Source: Polynucleobacter sp. AM-26B4
Lineage (GTDB): Bacteria > Pseudomonadota > Gammaproteobacteria > Burkholderiales > Burkholderiaceae
Assembly: GCF_018882285.1 (NCBI RefSeq)
Contig: NZ_JACVOT010000001.1
Location: 1,309,916-1,373,915, forward strand
Direction: 5' to 3'
Length of the DNA: 64,000 bases
A model generated the notes under the pieces. That model did no database searches and was not told where the DNA came from. It worked only from the letters and a program-made list of their open reading frames with translations. Below are positions 54,637 through 63,704 of the stretch, in pieces; the first letter of the stretch is position 1; each line of letters begins with the position of its first letter. The translations under genes were made by a program, and so were the position numbers.

Positions 54637-55390
54637 GATGTGCTCCTTCGCCTAAATATGCTTCTTGAACCGCTGTACTATTTTTAATTTGGCTTGGCGA
54701 ACCGCTTTCAAGAACTTGTCCATTAACCATAACGGTGATCTCATCAGCAACTGCAAAAACGGCATCCATGTCATGCTCGACTAATAAGATTGCTTTCGAT
54801 TGCCTTAATCTTTTGAGAACTTCGACCATTTTTTCTGATTCTTCAGAGCCCATGCCAGCTAGAGGCTCATCTAACAACAATACTTGAGCATCTGTTGCTA
54901 AGACCATGGCAATTTCCAGTTGTCGTTGCTCACCATGGCTCATAAAACCAGAAACCGAACTTTCTCGTCCTTTTAGACCAGCTTCTTCAATGCAGGACAT
55001 TGCTTTATCAATGGCCCATTGCATTTGATCTGCTTTCAAAAATATCTTTGCTGCGTTTTGATGCCTTGATTGAGCTGCTAGACGCACATTTTCAAGAACT
55101 GAAAATTGTGGAAAGATATTGGTTCTTTGATAGCTCCTGCCAATGCCAGCTTGCGATCTTTGCCAAGCATTCAGATTGGTGATGTTTTTACCTAAGAAAT
55201 TGATTGTTCCTGAGGTGGGGACTGCATCACCAGACAACATATTGATGCATGTTGATTTCCCAGCGCCGTTTGGGCCCAATAGAGCATGTAATTTACCTTG
55301 ATGTAATTCAAGATTCACATCTTGATTGGCTGCGAGGCCGCCATAAAGCTTTGTGATTCCAGAGGCCTTCAGTAAAAGAGTTTCACTCAT
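54629..55390 (-). CDS. livG: ABC transporter ATPase LivG-type
   Basis: 253 residues, Walker A GPNGAGKST, signature GFMSHGEQRQLE (with MSHGEQ instead of the canonical LSxGxQ), Walker B VLLLDEPLAGM, and the LivG-type IGRSYQRTNIFP. Overlaps livM by 4 nt. Confidence 0.92.
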   Translation of the reverse strand: MSETLLLKASGITKLYGGLAANQDVNLELHQGKLHALLGPNGAGKSTCINMLSGDAVPTSGTINFLGKNITNLNAWQRSQAGIGRSYQRTNIFPQFSVLENVRLAAQSRHQNAAKIFLKADQMQWAIDKAMSCIEEAGLKGRESSVSGFMSHGEQRQLEIAMVLATDAQVLLLDEPLAGMGSEESEKMVEVLKRLRQSKAILLVEHDMDAVFAVADEITVMVNGQVLESGSPSQIKNSTAVQEAYLGEGAHHV

Positions 55391-56355
55391 TTTTTATATT
55401 CCTCTTTTTGTAGAGCTGCTTTGAGTCTTTGTGGTAACGCTGCTAAGCCACCTGGGGCAAATAAAACAGCAAAAACAATGACCAAGCCCATGACTAATTG
55501 CCAGTGTTTTGTGAGGCTTGAAAAAATTTCTTGTAAGAAAATAAATGCGAATGAACCTATGACTGCCGCTACCAAATTACCCATACCGCCCAAAATAACC
55601 ATCAAAAGCACATTGCCTGATTGATGCCAAGATAGTAATTCCGGAGTAACAAATCCAAACATGGACGCATACAAATAGCCTGCAACTCCACCGAGTCCAC
55701 CTGCAATAGAAAATGCAGCTAATTTGTAATTAAAAGTTTGATACCCAAGAGACTGCATGCGATGTTCATTACTTTTAATACCAACTAAAACTTTTCCGAA
55801 AGGTGATTGCAGGATTCGTTGTAAAAACAGATAGACAAGAACAAGCATCACCAAGATAAAGTAATACATGTGTGCATGATTGCTTAAGTCAAATGGCGTA
55901 AAACCAAGAATTTCTGCACTAGGTTTGACGTTGACATAAATACCATCAGATCCGCCTCCCAGAGGTGTATCGTGAAATATGTAATAGGCTAATTGAGCAA
56001 ACGCCAAGGTCACCATGATGAAGTAAATGCCCTTGGTACGTAACACAAAAATTCCAACTATCAATGCTGCTAATGCAGAAATTAGCATTGAGGCTGGTAA
56101 AGTTAACCAAAGACTAGCTGCAGAATACTTTGGCGACATCAGTGCTACTGAGTATGCTGCTATTCCAAAGTACGCAGCATGACCAAAGCTCACTAATCCA
56201 GTAAAGCCAACCAAAAGGTCTAAGCTCATTGCAAAAATACCAAATACAAGAGCTTTTGCTACGAGTTCAGTGTAGAAGTCAACGCCACTTAGTGGAACGC
56301 ACAGCAATACGATGAGTGCGATTATTTTTAATGTTACTGTTGATTTAATTGGCAT
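55387..56355 (-). CDS. livM: ABC transporter permease LivM-type
   Basis: 322-residue inner-membrane permease with about nine spans; VGFTGLVSFGHAAYFGIAAY and VVILGGMGNLVAAVIGSF (minus the first residue) are LivM signatures. Adjacent to livH with a one-nt gap. Confidence 0.92.
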   Translation of the reverse strand: MPIKSTVTLKIIALIVLLCVPLSGVDFYTELVAKALVFGIFAMSLDLLVGFTGLVSFGHAAYFGIAAYSVALMSPKYSAASLWLTLPASMLISALAALIVGIFVLRTKGIYFIMVTLAFAQLAYYIFHDTPLGGGSDGIYVNVKPSAEILGFTPFDLSNHAHMYYFILVMLVLVYLFLQRILQSPFGKVLVGIKSNEHRMQSLGYQTFNYKLAAFSIAGGLGGVAGYLYASMFGFVTPELLSWHQSGNVLLMVILGGMGNLVAAVIGSFAFIFLQEIFSSLTKHWQLVMGLVIVFAVLFAPGGLAALPQRLKAALQKEEYKK

Positions 56356-56356
56356 A

Positions 56357-57223
56357 TTAGGCTTTCTTAAAAATTCCTTCAGGACGCCAAAGTAGTACAG
56401 CAGCCATGATCAAATACACAACCATTCCAGATAATTCAGGCAAGATGACCTTGCCAAAAGTATCTGCAAACCCAATGATCATTGCGGCCACTAATGCTCC
56501 CCAAATTGAGCCGATACCTCCAATAACTACAACAACAAAAGAGATGATCAAAACCTGGCTTCCCATATTGGGGTAGACAGATGAAATTGGTGAAGCCAGC
56601 ATGCCAGCTAGAGCAGCTAGAGCAAGACCAAGAGCAAATACCACTCTATAAATCATATTAATGTTGATACCAAGGGCTTGAACCATGGTTCTGTCATGAC
56701 TTCCAGCCCTGATCATCATGCCCAATTTTGTTTTTTGAATTAAATAAAACATTCCAATCGCTAAAACAATGCAGGCAATGGAGATTGCAATTCGATAAAA
56801 CGGATAACTTAAAACTTCGCTTAATTGAATTGAGAAATTAAGTAATGAGGGAATGGCCACACCATGCACATCATCGCCAACCAAAATACTTCTAATTTCT
56901 TCAAAAATTAGAATCAATCCGTAGGTCAGTAGTACCTGCTCCAAATGATCTCTTTTATATAAATGGGAGAAAAGTGCCCATTCAAGGAAGGCTCCAAGTG
57001 CGAGAGCTAAAGGAATTCCTAGAAATATTGCAAAGAAAAGATTTCCTGTAAAGCTTGTCAATACAAAAGCAATGTATGCGCCGATCATATAAAAGCTGCC
57101 ATGCGCCAAATTGATAATTCCCATGATTCCAAACACAAGTGTTAAACCACTTGCAATGAGAAATAGTAATAAACCGTATTGAACAGAATTCAGTGTTTGA
57201 ATAAGTATTGAAGCCAGATCCAT
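56357..57223 (-). CDS. livH: ABC transporter permease LivH-type
   Basis: 288-residue permease, about eight spans; GIMGIINLAHGSFYMIGAY and VVVIGGIGSIWGALVAAM are the LivH signatures. A strong hairpin separates it from the upstream binding-protein gene. Confidence 0.92.
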   Translation of the reverse strand: MDLASILIQTLNSVQYGLLLFLIASGLTLVFGIMGIINLAHGSFYMIGAYIAFVLTSFTGNLFFAIFLGIPLALALGAFLEWALFSHLYKRDHLEQVLLTYGLILIFEEIRSILVGDDVHGVAIPSLLNFSIQLSEVLSYPFYRIAISIACIVLAIGMFYLIQKTKLGMMIRAGSHDRTMVQALGININMIYRVVFALGLALAALAGMLASPISSVYPNMGSQVLIISFVVVVIGGIGSIWGALVAAMIIGFADTFGKVILPELSGMVVYLIMAAVLLWRPEGIFKKA

Positions 57224-57234
57224 GATGCTCTCCA

Positions 57235-57264
57235 GTTTCAGCTTCGTTTTAGCGAAGCTGAAAC
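57235..57264 (-). terminator. Hairpin between the binding-protein and permease genes
   Basis: GTTTCAGCTTCG (57235-57246) pairs perfectly with 57253-57264 around TTTTAG. Likely partial terminator or mRNA stabiliser raising binding-protein levels. Confidence 0.6.
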
Positions 57265-57274
57265 ATTGATTAAA

Positions 57275-58456
57275 TTACAGTTTGCAACCACGAGCAGGAT
57301 CAGCTAGGCCTTTGATTGCCACTTCTACGACCTTGTTTTGATTGCCTTCTGCTTTTCTTAAATAAATGTCTTGAACTGGGTTGTGAGCTTTTGATAATGT
57401 AAATGTTCCGCGCGGGCTCTCAATCTTTGCTTGCTCCATCGCTTTGATAATGATGTCTTGTTTTTTGGTATCACCTTTCGCAGCTGTAATACCTGCTTGA
57501 TAGAGTTGAGCAGCGTCGTAACCCTGAACGGCATAAACGTCCGGTTGAATTTTGTATGCTTTTGAATAGTTAGCTCTAAAATTTGTATTGACCTTGTTAT
57601 CAAGACCGTCCGCGTAGTGCAATGTTGTTAATAAACCTTGACCAGCACCGCCAATTGCATCAAGCGTGCCGTCTGTCAAAAAGCCTGTGGCGTATAGAGG
57701 AATAGATTTATTCAAGCCAGCTGCTGCATAGTCTTTAACAAATTTAGCTGCTCCTGCTCCGGCAAAAAATACATAAACCGCATCTGGTTTCAAAGACGCA
57801 ATTTCTGTCAAGAAAGCCTGAAACTCCACGTTTGGAAACGGTAGTGTCATGTCCTTAAGGATCTTGCCGCCTGATTTTTGGAAGCCTTCTTTGAATCCCT
57901 CAACAGCTTGATTGCCAGCCGCGTATTTCCATGTGAGTGTGATAACTCTCTTGTGTCCTTTATCTGAAGCCACTTTGCCCATTGCAAATGCAGGTTGCCA
58001 CATGCTAAAAGAAGTTCTAAACAGTGTCGGTGCGCAAAGAGGTCCAGTTAATTCATCAGCACCGGCATTTGGCACAATTAAAATTGTCTTGTTTTCTCTG
58101 GCTACTTTTGCCATTGCTAATGCAACACCTGAGTGAACTGTCCCAACTAATACGTCTACCTTGTCTCTCTTGATGAGCTTGTTGGCGTTTTCAGTTGCTT
58201 TTGCCGGATCTGATTCATCATCAACAAAAAAATACTGAACTTCCTTACCACCTAATTTGCCACCATTTTCGTTAACGTACTGCTTGAAACCATTGGTGAT
58301 GGCTGTTCCTAGTGATGCAAATGTACCAGTGGCTGGGAGCATCAAACCAACTTTGATTTTGTCTGTTGTTTGTGCTTGCACGTAATTGCTGCCAATTGCT
58401 AGCATCATGCTTGCAACTGCGATTTTCTTTAAAAACAGCTTGCGGTTTGTGTTCAT
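57275..58456 (-). CDS. livK: ABC transporter substrate-binding protein, LivK-type
   Basis: 393-residue periplasmic type I binding protein. Signal peptide to about residue 28 (SNYVQAQ), then KIKVGLMLPATGTFASLG. Closest in style to receptors for aromatic acids and branched amino acids. It heads livK-H-M-G-F on the minus strand, convergent with the benzoate operon; an ATAC-N7-GTAT site upstream suggests control by the benzoate regulator. AAAGGAT before ATG. The ligand is inferred to be aromatic; the liv symbol denotes family only. Confidence 0.88.
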   Translation of the reverse strand: MNTNRKLFLKKIAVASMMLAIGSNYVQAQTTDKIKVGLMLPATGTFASLGTAITNGFKQYVNENGGKLGGKEVQYFFVDDESDPAKATENANKLIKRDKVDVLVGTVHSGVALAMAKVARENKTILIVPNAGADELTGPLCAPTLFRTSFSMWQPAFAMGKVASDKGHKRVITLTWKYAAGNQAVEGFKEGFQKSGGKILKDMTLPFPNVEFQAFLTEIASLKPDAVYVFFAGAGAAKFVKDYAAAGLNKSIPLYATGFLTDGTLDAIGGAGQGLLTTLHYADGLDNKVNTNFRANYSKAYKIQPDVYAVQGYDAAQLYQAGITAAKGDTKKQDIIIKAMEQAKIESPRGTFTLSKAHNPVQDIYLRKAEGNQNKVVEVAIKGLADPARGCKL

Positions 58457-58614
58457 GTCTTTATCCTTTGTTTTGGCGTTCGTTACGTACTGCTACAGAT
58501 AATCAAGCACTTAGGCATCTAATTTATCTATATCAATACGGTATAAATGAGTACTTTGACAGGACAATACATGCCTTAAAAAAGTCAGTCCAACACTGAT
58601 TTAGTATCTTTCTT

Positions 58615-58629
58615 ATACTTTTAAGGTAT
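58615..58629 (-). promoter_or_regulatory. CatR/BenM-type site upstream of livK
   Basis: ATAC-TTTTAAG-GTAT, about 160 nt before the livK start; a GTAT/ATAC pair in inverted order overlaps its left side. Confidence 0.55.
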
Positions 58630-58731
58630 CTAAGATTGTTGGAGTATTAATAGAAAAGTATTTAATGCTAGGGCCGTTAACTGTTTAATTTGTAAAGACT
58701 TAGGCAATTTTTAGATGTTTTGGATATTCAT

Positions 58732-58754
58732 AGTTGTCGGGATTCCCGACAACT
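58732..58754. repeat. Perfect 11-bp-arm palindrome near the right island end
   Basis: AGTTGTCGGGA, one central T, then TCCCGACAACT. No U-tract and no adjacent gene end, so more like a protein-binding site than a terminator. It lies about 180 bp inside the right repeat. Confidence 0.6.
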
Positions 58755-58932
58755 GCCATTGGTCCAGTTAAGAACTTGCTGAATTACCACATTCATCGCA
58801 TACAACAGCTGTCGATGCCATATGACCACTATTAAATGCCATTAAATACCAGTAAATTCACTGCAAAAACCACACTTGATTTGACCAGGTCTAACATATT
58901 GAAAGCACTGTTGAAATCATCAAATTTCTGAG

Positions 58933-58980
58933 CTTCTAAGGCGTAGGTCGCACGTTCGAATCGTGCTGGGCAGGCCAAAT
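58933..58980 (+). repeat. Right attachment repeat (48 bp, tRNA-Arg 3' fragment)
   Basis: Exact copy of 31867-31914: from the anticodon loop to four bases past CCA. No 5' half precedes it, so it is a tRNA fragment left by island insertion. Confidence 0.88.
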
Positions 58981-59089
58981 TCAAAGCCTCAACAATCAAT
59001 AAAAATAAAAACTGTCAGCGGGCACAAGTACTGCACTGCTAAATCCTTGGCTAACAAACTTTTGCTATTTCTGCTAAATTCATTTAATC

Positions 59090-59983
59090 ATGACAGTGAC
59101 ATTTCCTGAGTTTCAGAACCGCCAAATACAACTAGAGGTTGTGGATGGTGTTATTGAGGTGTCTTGTTTGGTTGGTGGCAATGGCCCACCACTTTTGTTA
59201 CTACATGGCTTTCCTCAAACCAAAGCAATTTGGCATCGAATCGCTCCTCAGTTGGCGCAGTTCTATACGGTGATCGTTCCTGATCTAAGGGGATACGGAA
59301 AATCTTCAAAACCTCAATCTACTCCCGACCATAAAACATATTCAAAAAAGGTCATGGCAGGCGATCAGTATGCATTGATGAATGCATTGGGTTTTGACCA
59401 GTTTTATGTTCTTGGGCATGACCGTGGAGGCCGAGTAGCCCATCGCTTGGCAGTCGATTACCCTGAGAGTGTTTTAAAGCTGATGCTATTGGACATTTCT
59501 CCTACGTTGACGATGTACTCTCAAACGACGATGTCATTCGCCAAGGGATACTGGCATTGGTTTTTCTTGACTCAAGCCCATCCTATTCCTGAAACAATGA
59601 TTGGGGCAGACCCAGAGTTTTGGCTTAAAAATCACATGGGCCGTCACGCGGGAACCGGTATCTTTACACCAGAATGTTGGCAAGAATATTTAGAGGGTGT
59701 CAGTGATCCAGTTTGCCTTCATGCGATGTGCGAGGATTATCGTGCTGCAGCATCGATTGATTTGATTGATGATCAACATGATCGTGATCGACAACACAAA
59801 CTCGCCATGCCAGTTCATATCTTATGGGGCGAGCATGGGCTCGTTCATCAGTGTTTCAACCCATTAAAAGACTGGGCTGAAGTGGCTCACACTGTGTCTG
59901 GCCATGCTGTGCCATCAGGGCACTACATTCCCGAAGAAATTCCTGATCTTCTATTCCGGGAAGCCAAAGAGTTTTTTAAATAA
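59090..59983 (+). CDS. Haloacetate (fluoroacetate) dehalogenase-like alpha/beta hydrolase
   Basis: 297 residues. It carries every active-site residue I recall for fluoroacetate dehalogenases: nucleophile Asp111 in GHDRGGR, carboxylate-binding Arg112 and Arg115, acid Asp135, halide-binding His156, Trp157 and Tyr217, and base His278. Such enzymes hydrolyse fluoro- or chloroacetate to glycolate. Similar proteins in freshwater bacteria have unproven substrates, and epoxide hydrolases share the fold but not the Asp-Arg-x-x-Arg set. First gene right of the island, single transcript. Confidence 0.82.
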   Translation: MTVTFPEFQNRQIQLEVVDGVIEVSCLVGGNGPPLLLLHGFPQTKAIWHRIAPQLAQFYTVIVPDLRGYGKSSKPQSTPDHKTYSKKVMAGDQYALMNALGFDQFYVLGHDRGGRVAHRLAVDYPESVLKLMLLDISPTLTMYSQTTMSFAKGYWHWFFLTQAHPIPETMIGADPEFWLKNHMGRHAGTGIFTPECWQEYLEGVSDPVCLHAMCEDYRAAASIDLIDDQHDRDRQHKLAMPVHILWGEHGLVHQCFNPLKDWAEVAHTVSGHAVPSGHYIPEEIPDLLFREAKEFFK

Positions 59984-60146
59984 TCTGACTCGACCATAAG
60001 ATGGTTTGTTCGCTCCACAGCCAATTTATTGCGATCATCTAGGTAAAAACCATAATCTTGGACTGTATCCATTTGGACTAAAAGGGATTAAATTAAGAGA
60101 GCTGACTCTCTAATAAAACCAAGTCATAAAAAGAAGGAAGACAAAC

Positions 60147-61397
60147 ATGAAACAACGATCTATTTCATTGGCATCCATGACAGTGATTGCCTCATCACTC
60201 TTAGCATTGCAAGGCTGTGCAACTGATTCAAGCTCTAAAGCTGAAGCGCCTAAGGCAGCAGCTCCTGCACCTGCATGGAAGCAGGGCATGGGCCCTGATA
60301 TGGCCAGCTCAAAGCTAGCCCCTATGGCAGGCAAGATGACTGTTACACCGGCAAGCGAAATTCCAATTGATAAATTGAAATTACCTCCTGGTTTCAAAAT
60401 TGAAGTTTGGGCAACTGGTATGCCTGGCGCACGTGCTATGGCCAGAGGCGATAACGGCAAGATCTACATCGGTACCAGAGCAATTGGTCGTGTGTATGAG
60501 TTAAGTGATAACGGTAAAGAGCGTACCAATCGCGTGGTGGTTGATAAATTAGTTCAGCCGGCTGGCGTTGCATTCAAGAATGGCTCTTTGTATGTGATGG
60601 CTATTAACAAAGTGCTTCGCTACGATGGCATTGAAAAAAATCCAACGGTTGCACCAGTTGATTTAACAGCTAAATTTAATTTACCTCCTGAGCAACATCA
60701 CAACTGGAAGTACATTGCATTTGGACCGGACGGTAAGTTGTATGTTCCATTCGGAGCACCTTGCAATATTTGTGAGTTACCAACCCAAGAATATGCACAA
60801 ATTCGTCGCTATAACCCAGATGGATCTGGCATGGAAGTGTTGGCAAGAGGAGTGCGTAACAGTGTTGGCTTTGATTGGCATCCTGTTACCAAGCAGCTAT
60901 GGTTCACCAACCATGGTCGCGACTGGATGGGTGACGATAAACCTAATGACACACTCAGCCGCATGCAAAAAACTGGTCTAAATTATGGTTTCCCTCATTG
61001 CCATCAAGGAAACATTCCTGATGACGTTATGAAGAAGGACAATCCATGTGCAGGCGTTGAGCAACCTGTTGCTTTAATGGGACCTCACGCTGCGGTGATG
61101 GGCATGAAGTTTTATACCGGCAATATGTTCCCAGCTGAATATAAAAATGCAGCTTTCGTGGCACGTAAAGGCTCATGGAACCGTAATCAAAAAATTGGTT
61201 ATGACGTAGTGATGGTTAAATCGAGTGCAGATGGCAAAAATGCCAAAGTTACTCCATTCATCACTGGTTTTATGAACCCAGCAGACCAATCATTCTGGGG
61301 TCGTCCAGCGTATCTATTGCAGATGCCTGATGGCTCTATGTTAATCTCTGATGAGCAATTAGGTGCAATTTATCGAGTGACTTACAAAAAGAAGTAA
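60147..61397 (+). CDS. Sorbosone-dehydrogenase-like PQQ-type lipoprotein
   Basis: 416 residues with a lipoprotein signal (LALQGC, Cys near 24) and an Ala/Pro-rich linker. A six-bladed beta-propeller of the soluble glucose/sorbosone dehydrogenase superfamily follows: LPPGFKIEVWATGMPGAR, YIGTRAIGRVY, LYVPFGAPCN, FTNHGRDWMGDD, GSWNRNQKIGY. It probably uses PQQ to oxidise a sugar or aldehyde in the periplasm. The next gene encodes a di-haem cytochrome c that could accept the electrons. No PQQ synthesis genes are in the window. Confidence 0.8.
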   Translation: MKQRSISLASMTVIASSLLALQGCATDSSSKAEAPKAAAPAPAWKQGMGPDMASSKLAPMAGKMTVTPASEIPIDKLKLPPGFKIEVWATGMPGARAMARGDNGKIYIGTRAIGRVYELSDNGKERTNRVVVDKLVQPAGVAFKNGSLYVMAINKVLRYDGIEKNPTVAPVDLTAKFNLPPEQHHNWKYIAFGPDGKLYVPFGAPCNICELPTQEYAQIRRYNPDGSGMEVLARGVRNSVGFDWHPVTKQLWFTNHGRDWMGDDKPNDTLSRMQKTGLNYGFPHCHQGNIPDDVMKKDNPCAGVEQPVALMGPHAAVMGMKFYTGNMFPAEYKNAAFVARKGSWNRNQKIGYDVVMVKSSADGKNAKVTPFITGFMNPADQSFWGRPAYLLQMPDGSMLISDEQLGAIYRVTYKKK

Positions 61398-61426
61398 TTA
61401 GTAGATAAATAATTAGCCGTATTGTT

Positions 61427-62005
61427 ATGCAGTATTTACGAATAGCGACGTTAGCTTTAGGACTTGTTTGTTCTAGCGCAGCGTCGCTTTCGTTTGCGCA
61501 AGACATTAAATCCAAGATTCAGGTCTGCGGTGCTTGCCATGGAGCTGATGGTAATTCTAAGATTGCAGGTACCCCATCTTTAGCAGGGCAGCCCAAGACT
61601 TTTCTAGAAAACCAAATGGTGATGATTCGTGAGGGTATGCGCAATATTCCCGCCATGACTGGTCAGCTTGATGGAATCAGTGATGCGGAAATAGTTGCGA
61701 TTGCTAAGTTTTACAGCAGTAGTCCGGCTGTGTCTCAAGCAGGTGATATGAACACAGCTTTATTTAATAAGGGTCAAATCATTTCAAAAGAGGCTCTATG
61801 CGGAACCTGCCATTTGCCCAACTATGTTGGTAGAGACCAAATGCCACGCATTGCTGCTCAAAGAGAGGATTACCTCTTTTACAGCATGAAACAGTTTCGT
61901 TCTAATCAAGCCACCGGCAGAGATACGATCATGGCCGCATCACTCTACGGTATGAGTGATGATGATTTAAAAGCCATTGCCCACTACCTCTCGCAATTAA
62001 AGTAA
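61427..62005 (+). CDS. Di-haem cytochrome c (c4-like)
   Basis: 192 residues, signal peptide ending near SLSFAQ (about residue 25), then two class I haem sites: CGACH and CGTCH, each with a downstream Met (MTGQLDG; MAASLYGMS). Periplasmic electron carrier. It starts 30 nt after the sorbosone-dehydrogenase-like gene, so probably the same operon and redox partner. Confidence 0.88.
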   Translation: MQYLRIATLALGLVCSSAASLSFAQDIKSKIQVCGACHGADGNSKIAGTPSLAGQPKTFLENQMVMIREGMRNIPAMTGQLDGISDAEIVAIAKFYSSSPAVSQAGDMNTALFNKGQIISKEALCGTCHLPNYVGRDQMPRIAAQREDYLFYSMKQFRSNQATGRDTIMAASLYGMSDDDLKAIAHYLSQLK

Positions 62006-62048
62006 GACTATCTTAGGCTTGGCCAGTTCATGGCACTAATCCCTCTGA

Positions 62049-63617
62049 TTAAAGAGTATCTTTTTTAACTGGTTCAGGAAGATCAACCATCACTGGCGCT
62101 CCAGGAACCGTGCACCCTTGAGTACAGCATTTTCCTGCTTGTGTATTTTGTGTGATAGCGCGATCAGGGTCGTTGCTTAATCCTCTATCTAGCAAGCGTT
62201 CAACCAGTTTAACTTTTGAGCCCAACGGATAATTACGATAGATTTCACGTTTCATCGCTTCCGGTGAGCCTCCACCATGTAAGCTGATCACTGAATACCA
62301 GCCGCCTTGATAAGAAGCTGTTAAATCTTCAATGAAGCGCGCAGTTTCAATGCGCTTGTCATAAGGTATGTTTGGGTTGGCCCGAAGTACATCGCTAAGT
62401 TTCGCAGCAGTTTCAGGATTGTGATCTTCATCAGGCCCTGGTAATGCCACAATTAATCCACCGGACACATAATGAGCAATCTTATGCATGTCATAAATTT
62501 GTGTGGCTAATAATAGTTTTCCGATATTTGAAAAAACAGGATCAGGCACAAAGCTTTGAGCAGGAATGTCTTCAGTTGCATAAACAGAGGCAGCTACGCC
62601 GCAAGCATAAAAGCCTTCAGTAATTTTAATGAGCTCAACCATTTGATCGCGTAAGTGATGTTCTTCACCAGGATCAAATCCATTTGCTTCACACATCAGT
62701 GCCCCAGCACCAATTAACAAATCTCCAAATCCAGCTCGCGCACCAATACAGCTATGACGATGGTGAGTGGCATAGTTATATGTCATATAACCAGTGTGCT
62801 CACATTCATCAGCGTAAAAGACTTTGTCCCAAGGGACGAAGACATTTTCAAAAATGACAACACCAGTAGATTGACCATACTTATTTGAAAATAAGGCTGC
62901 TTTTTCACCTGGACGACCTGCAGGACGAGCAACAATGGTGATGCCTTCAGCATCAACCGGGACGGCACAGCAAACAGCAAAGTCCGCATCCTCTTTATTC
63001 ATATTTCTACACGGCATCACCAAAAACTCATGCATGTATGGTGCACCAGTGACGATTGCCTTTGTTCCTGAAATACGTATACCTTTACCGTCGCGATGAG
63101 TGACATGGACATAAGCGTCAATATTTCCTTGCTCGTGTGGGCGCTTGCTGCGATCACCTTTGGCATCTGTCATAGCAATACCAAGAGTTAAGTCGCGCTT
63201 TTGTACATCGTGAAGATAGGCCGCAAACTTTTCGCGATGTTCAGTTGTGCCTTTTGCATCATCGATTCGTGCAGACACTTGATGAATCGCATTTAATGCA
63301 TCATGAGTGAGATAGCGTTGAGCGCAACCCGTCTCCTGACATACAAGACGAACAGCTTCTAGTTTGTTTAATAGGTCGCCGCTACTTGTATTAATGTGCA
63401 CAAATCGATTAATAACTTCTCCGGTGCTATTTTGAGTCGCGGTCATGATCGGCGCATATTCTGGGCGAAGAGCGTAGTCATAAGTTAAGCCAACGGCATT
63501 CACGCCAGGGCGCAATGAAGGTTCATCTACAACCGATTCAATGCGACGTCCGTCCACAAATACTTTCGGTTTGTATTGGCGAAGTGATTCTTCATATTCT
63601 TTGGCTGACATCAACAT
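62049..63617 (-). CDS. HpaB/AbfD-family protein lacking iron-sulfur ligands
   Basis: 522 residues of the 4-hydroxyphenylacetate 3-hydroxylase / 4-hydroxybutyryl-CoA dehydratase fold (acyl-CoA-dehydrogenase-like, FAD). The N-terminus (MLMSAKEYEESLR) and overall order resemble AbfD. Of the AbfD [4Fe-4S] ligands, Cys98 and His286 are kept, but Tyr102 and Ala293 replace two cysteines, so the dehydratase cluster is unlikely. The C-terminus adds a Cys-rich KCCTQGC segment. Reads as an aerobic flavin hydroxylase-like enzyme of unknown substrate. Divergent from a TetR regulator. Confidence 0.7.
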   Translation of the reverse strand: MLMSAKEYEESLRQYKPKVFVDGRRIESVVDEPSLRPGVNAVGLTYDYALRPEYAPIMTATQNSTGEVINRFVHINTSSGDLLNKLEAVRLVCQETGCAQRYLTHDALNAIHQVSARIDDAKGTTEHREKFAAYLHDVQKRDLTLGIAMTDAKGDRSKRPHEQGNIDAYVHVTHRDGKGIRISGTKAIVTGAPYMHEFLVMPCRNMNKEDADFAVCCAVPVDAEGITIVARPAGRPGEKAALFSNKYGQSTGVVIFENVFVPWDKVFYADECEHTGYMTYNYATHHRHSCIGARAGFGDLLIGAGALMCEANGFDPGEEHHLRDQMVELIKITEGFYACGVAASVYATEDIPAQSFVPDPVFSNIGKLLLATQIYDMHKIAHYVSGGLIVALPGPDEDHNPETAAKLSDVLRANPNIPYDKRIETARFIEDLTASYQGGWYSVISLHGGGSPEAMKREIYRNYPLGSKVKLVERLLDRGLSNDPDRAITQNTQAGKCCTQGCTVPGAPVMVDLPEPVKKDTL

Positions 63618-63649
63618 GGCTTTGACTTTCCTACAATTGTTTCTTAAAT

Positions 63650-63666
63650 ATTAAACATTGTTTAAT
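63650..63666. promoter_or_regulatory. Palindrome between the HpaB-like and tetR genes
   Basis: ATTAAAC-ATT-GTTTAAT, perfect 7-bp arms, flanked by further CAATTGT repeats (63633-63640 and 63674-63681 region). Likely operator of the adjacent TetR regulator. Confidence 0.55.
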
Positions 63667-63704
63667 TTATTGTCAATTGTTCAAAATTAGGTAAAATAAG
63701 GAAC

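Larger units (their letters stand above)
58457..59089. other. Gene-free right end of the island
   Basis: 633 bp without a credible ORF. It holds the livK leader and promoter region, an ATAC-N7-GTAT site, an 11-bp-arm palindrome and the right attachment repeat, then 109 bp of leader before the dehalogenase-like gene. I see no integrase remnant by eye. Confidence 0.6.

Noticed and set aside
62049-63617. 4-hydroxybutyryl-CoA dehydratase
   Set aside because: Two of the four iron-sulfur ligands appear replaced, so I do not call this function.
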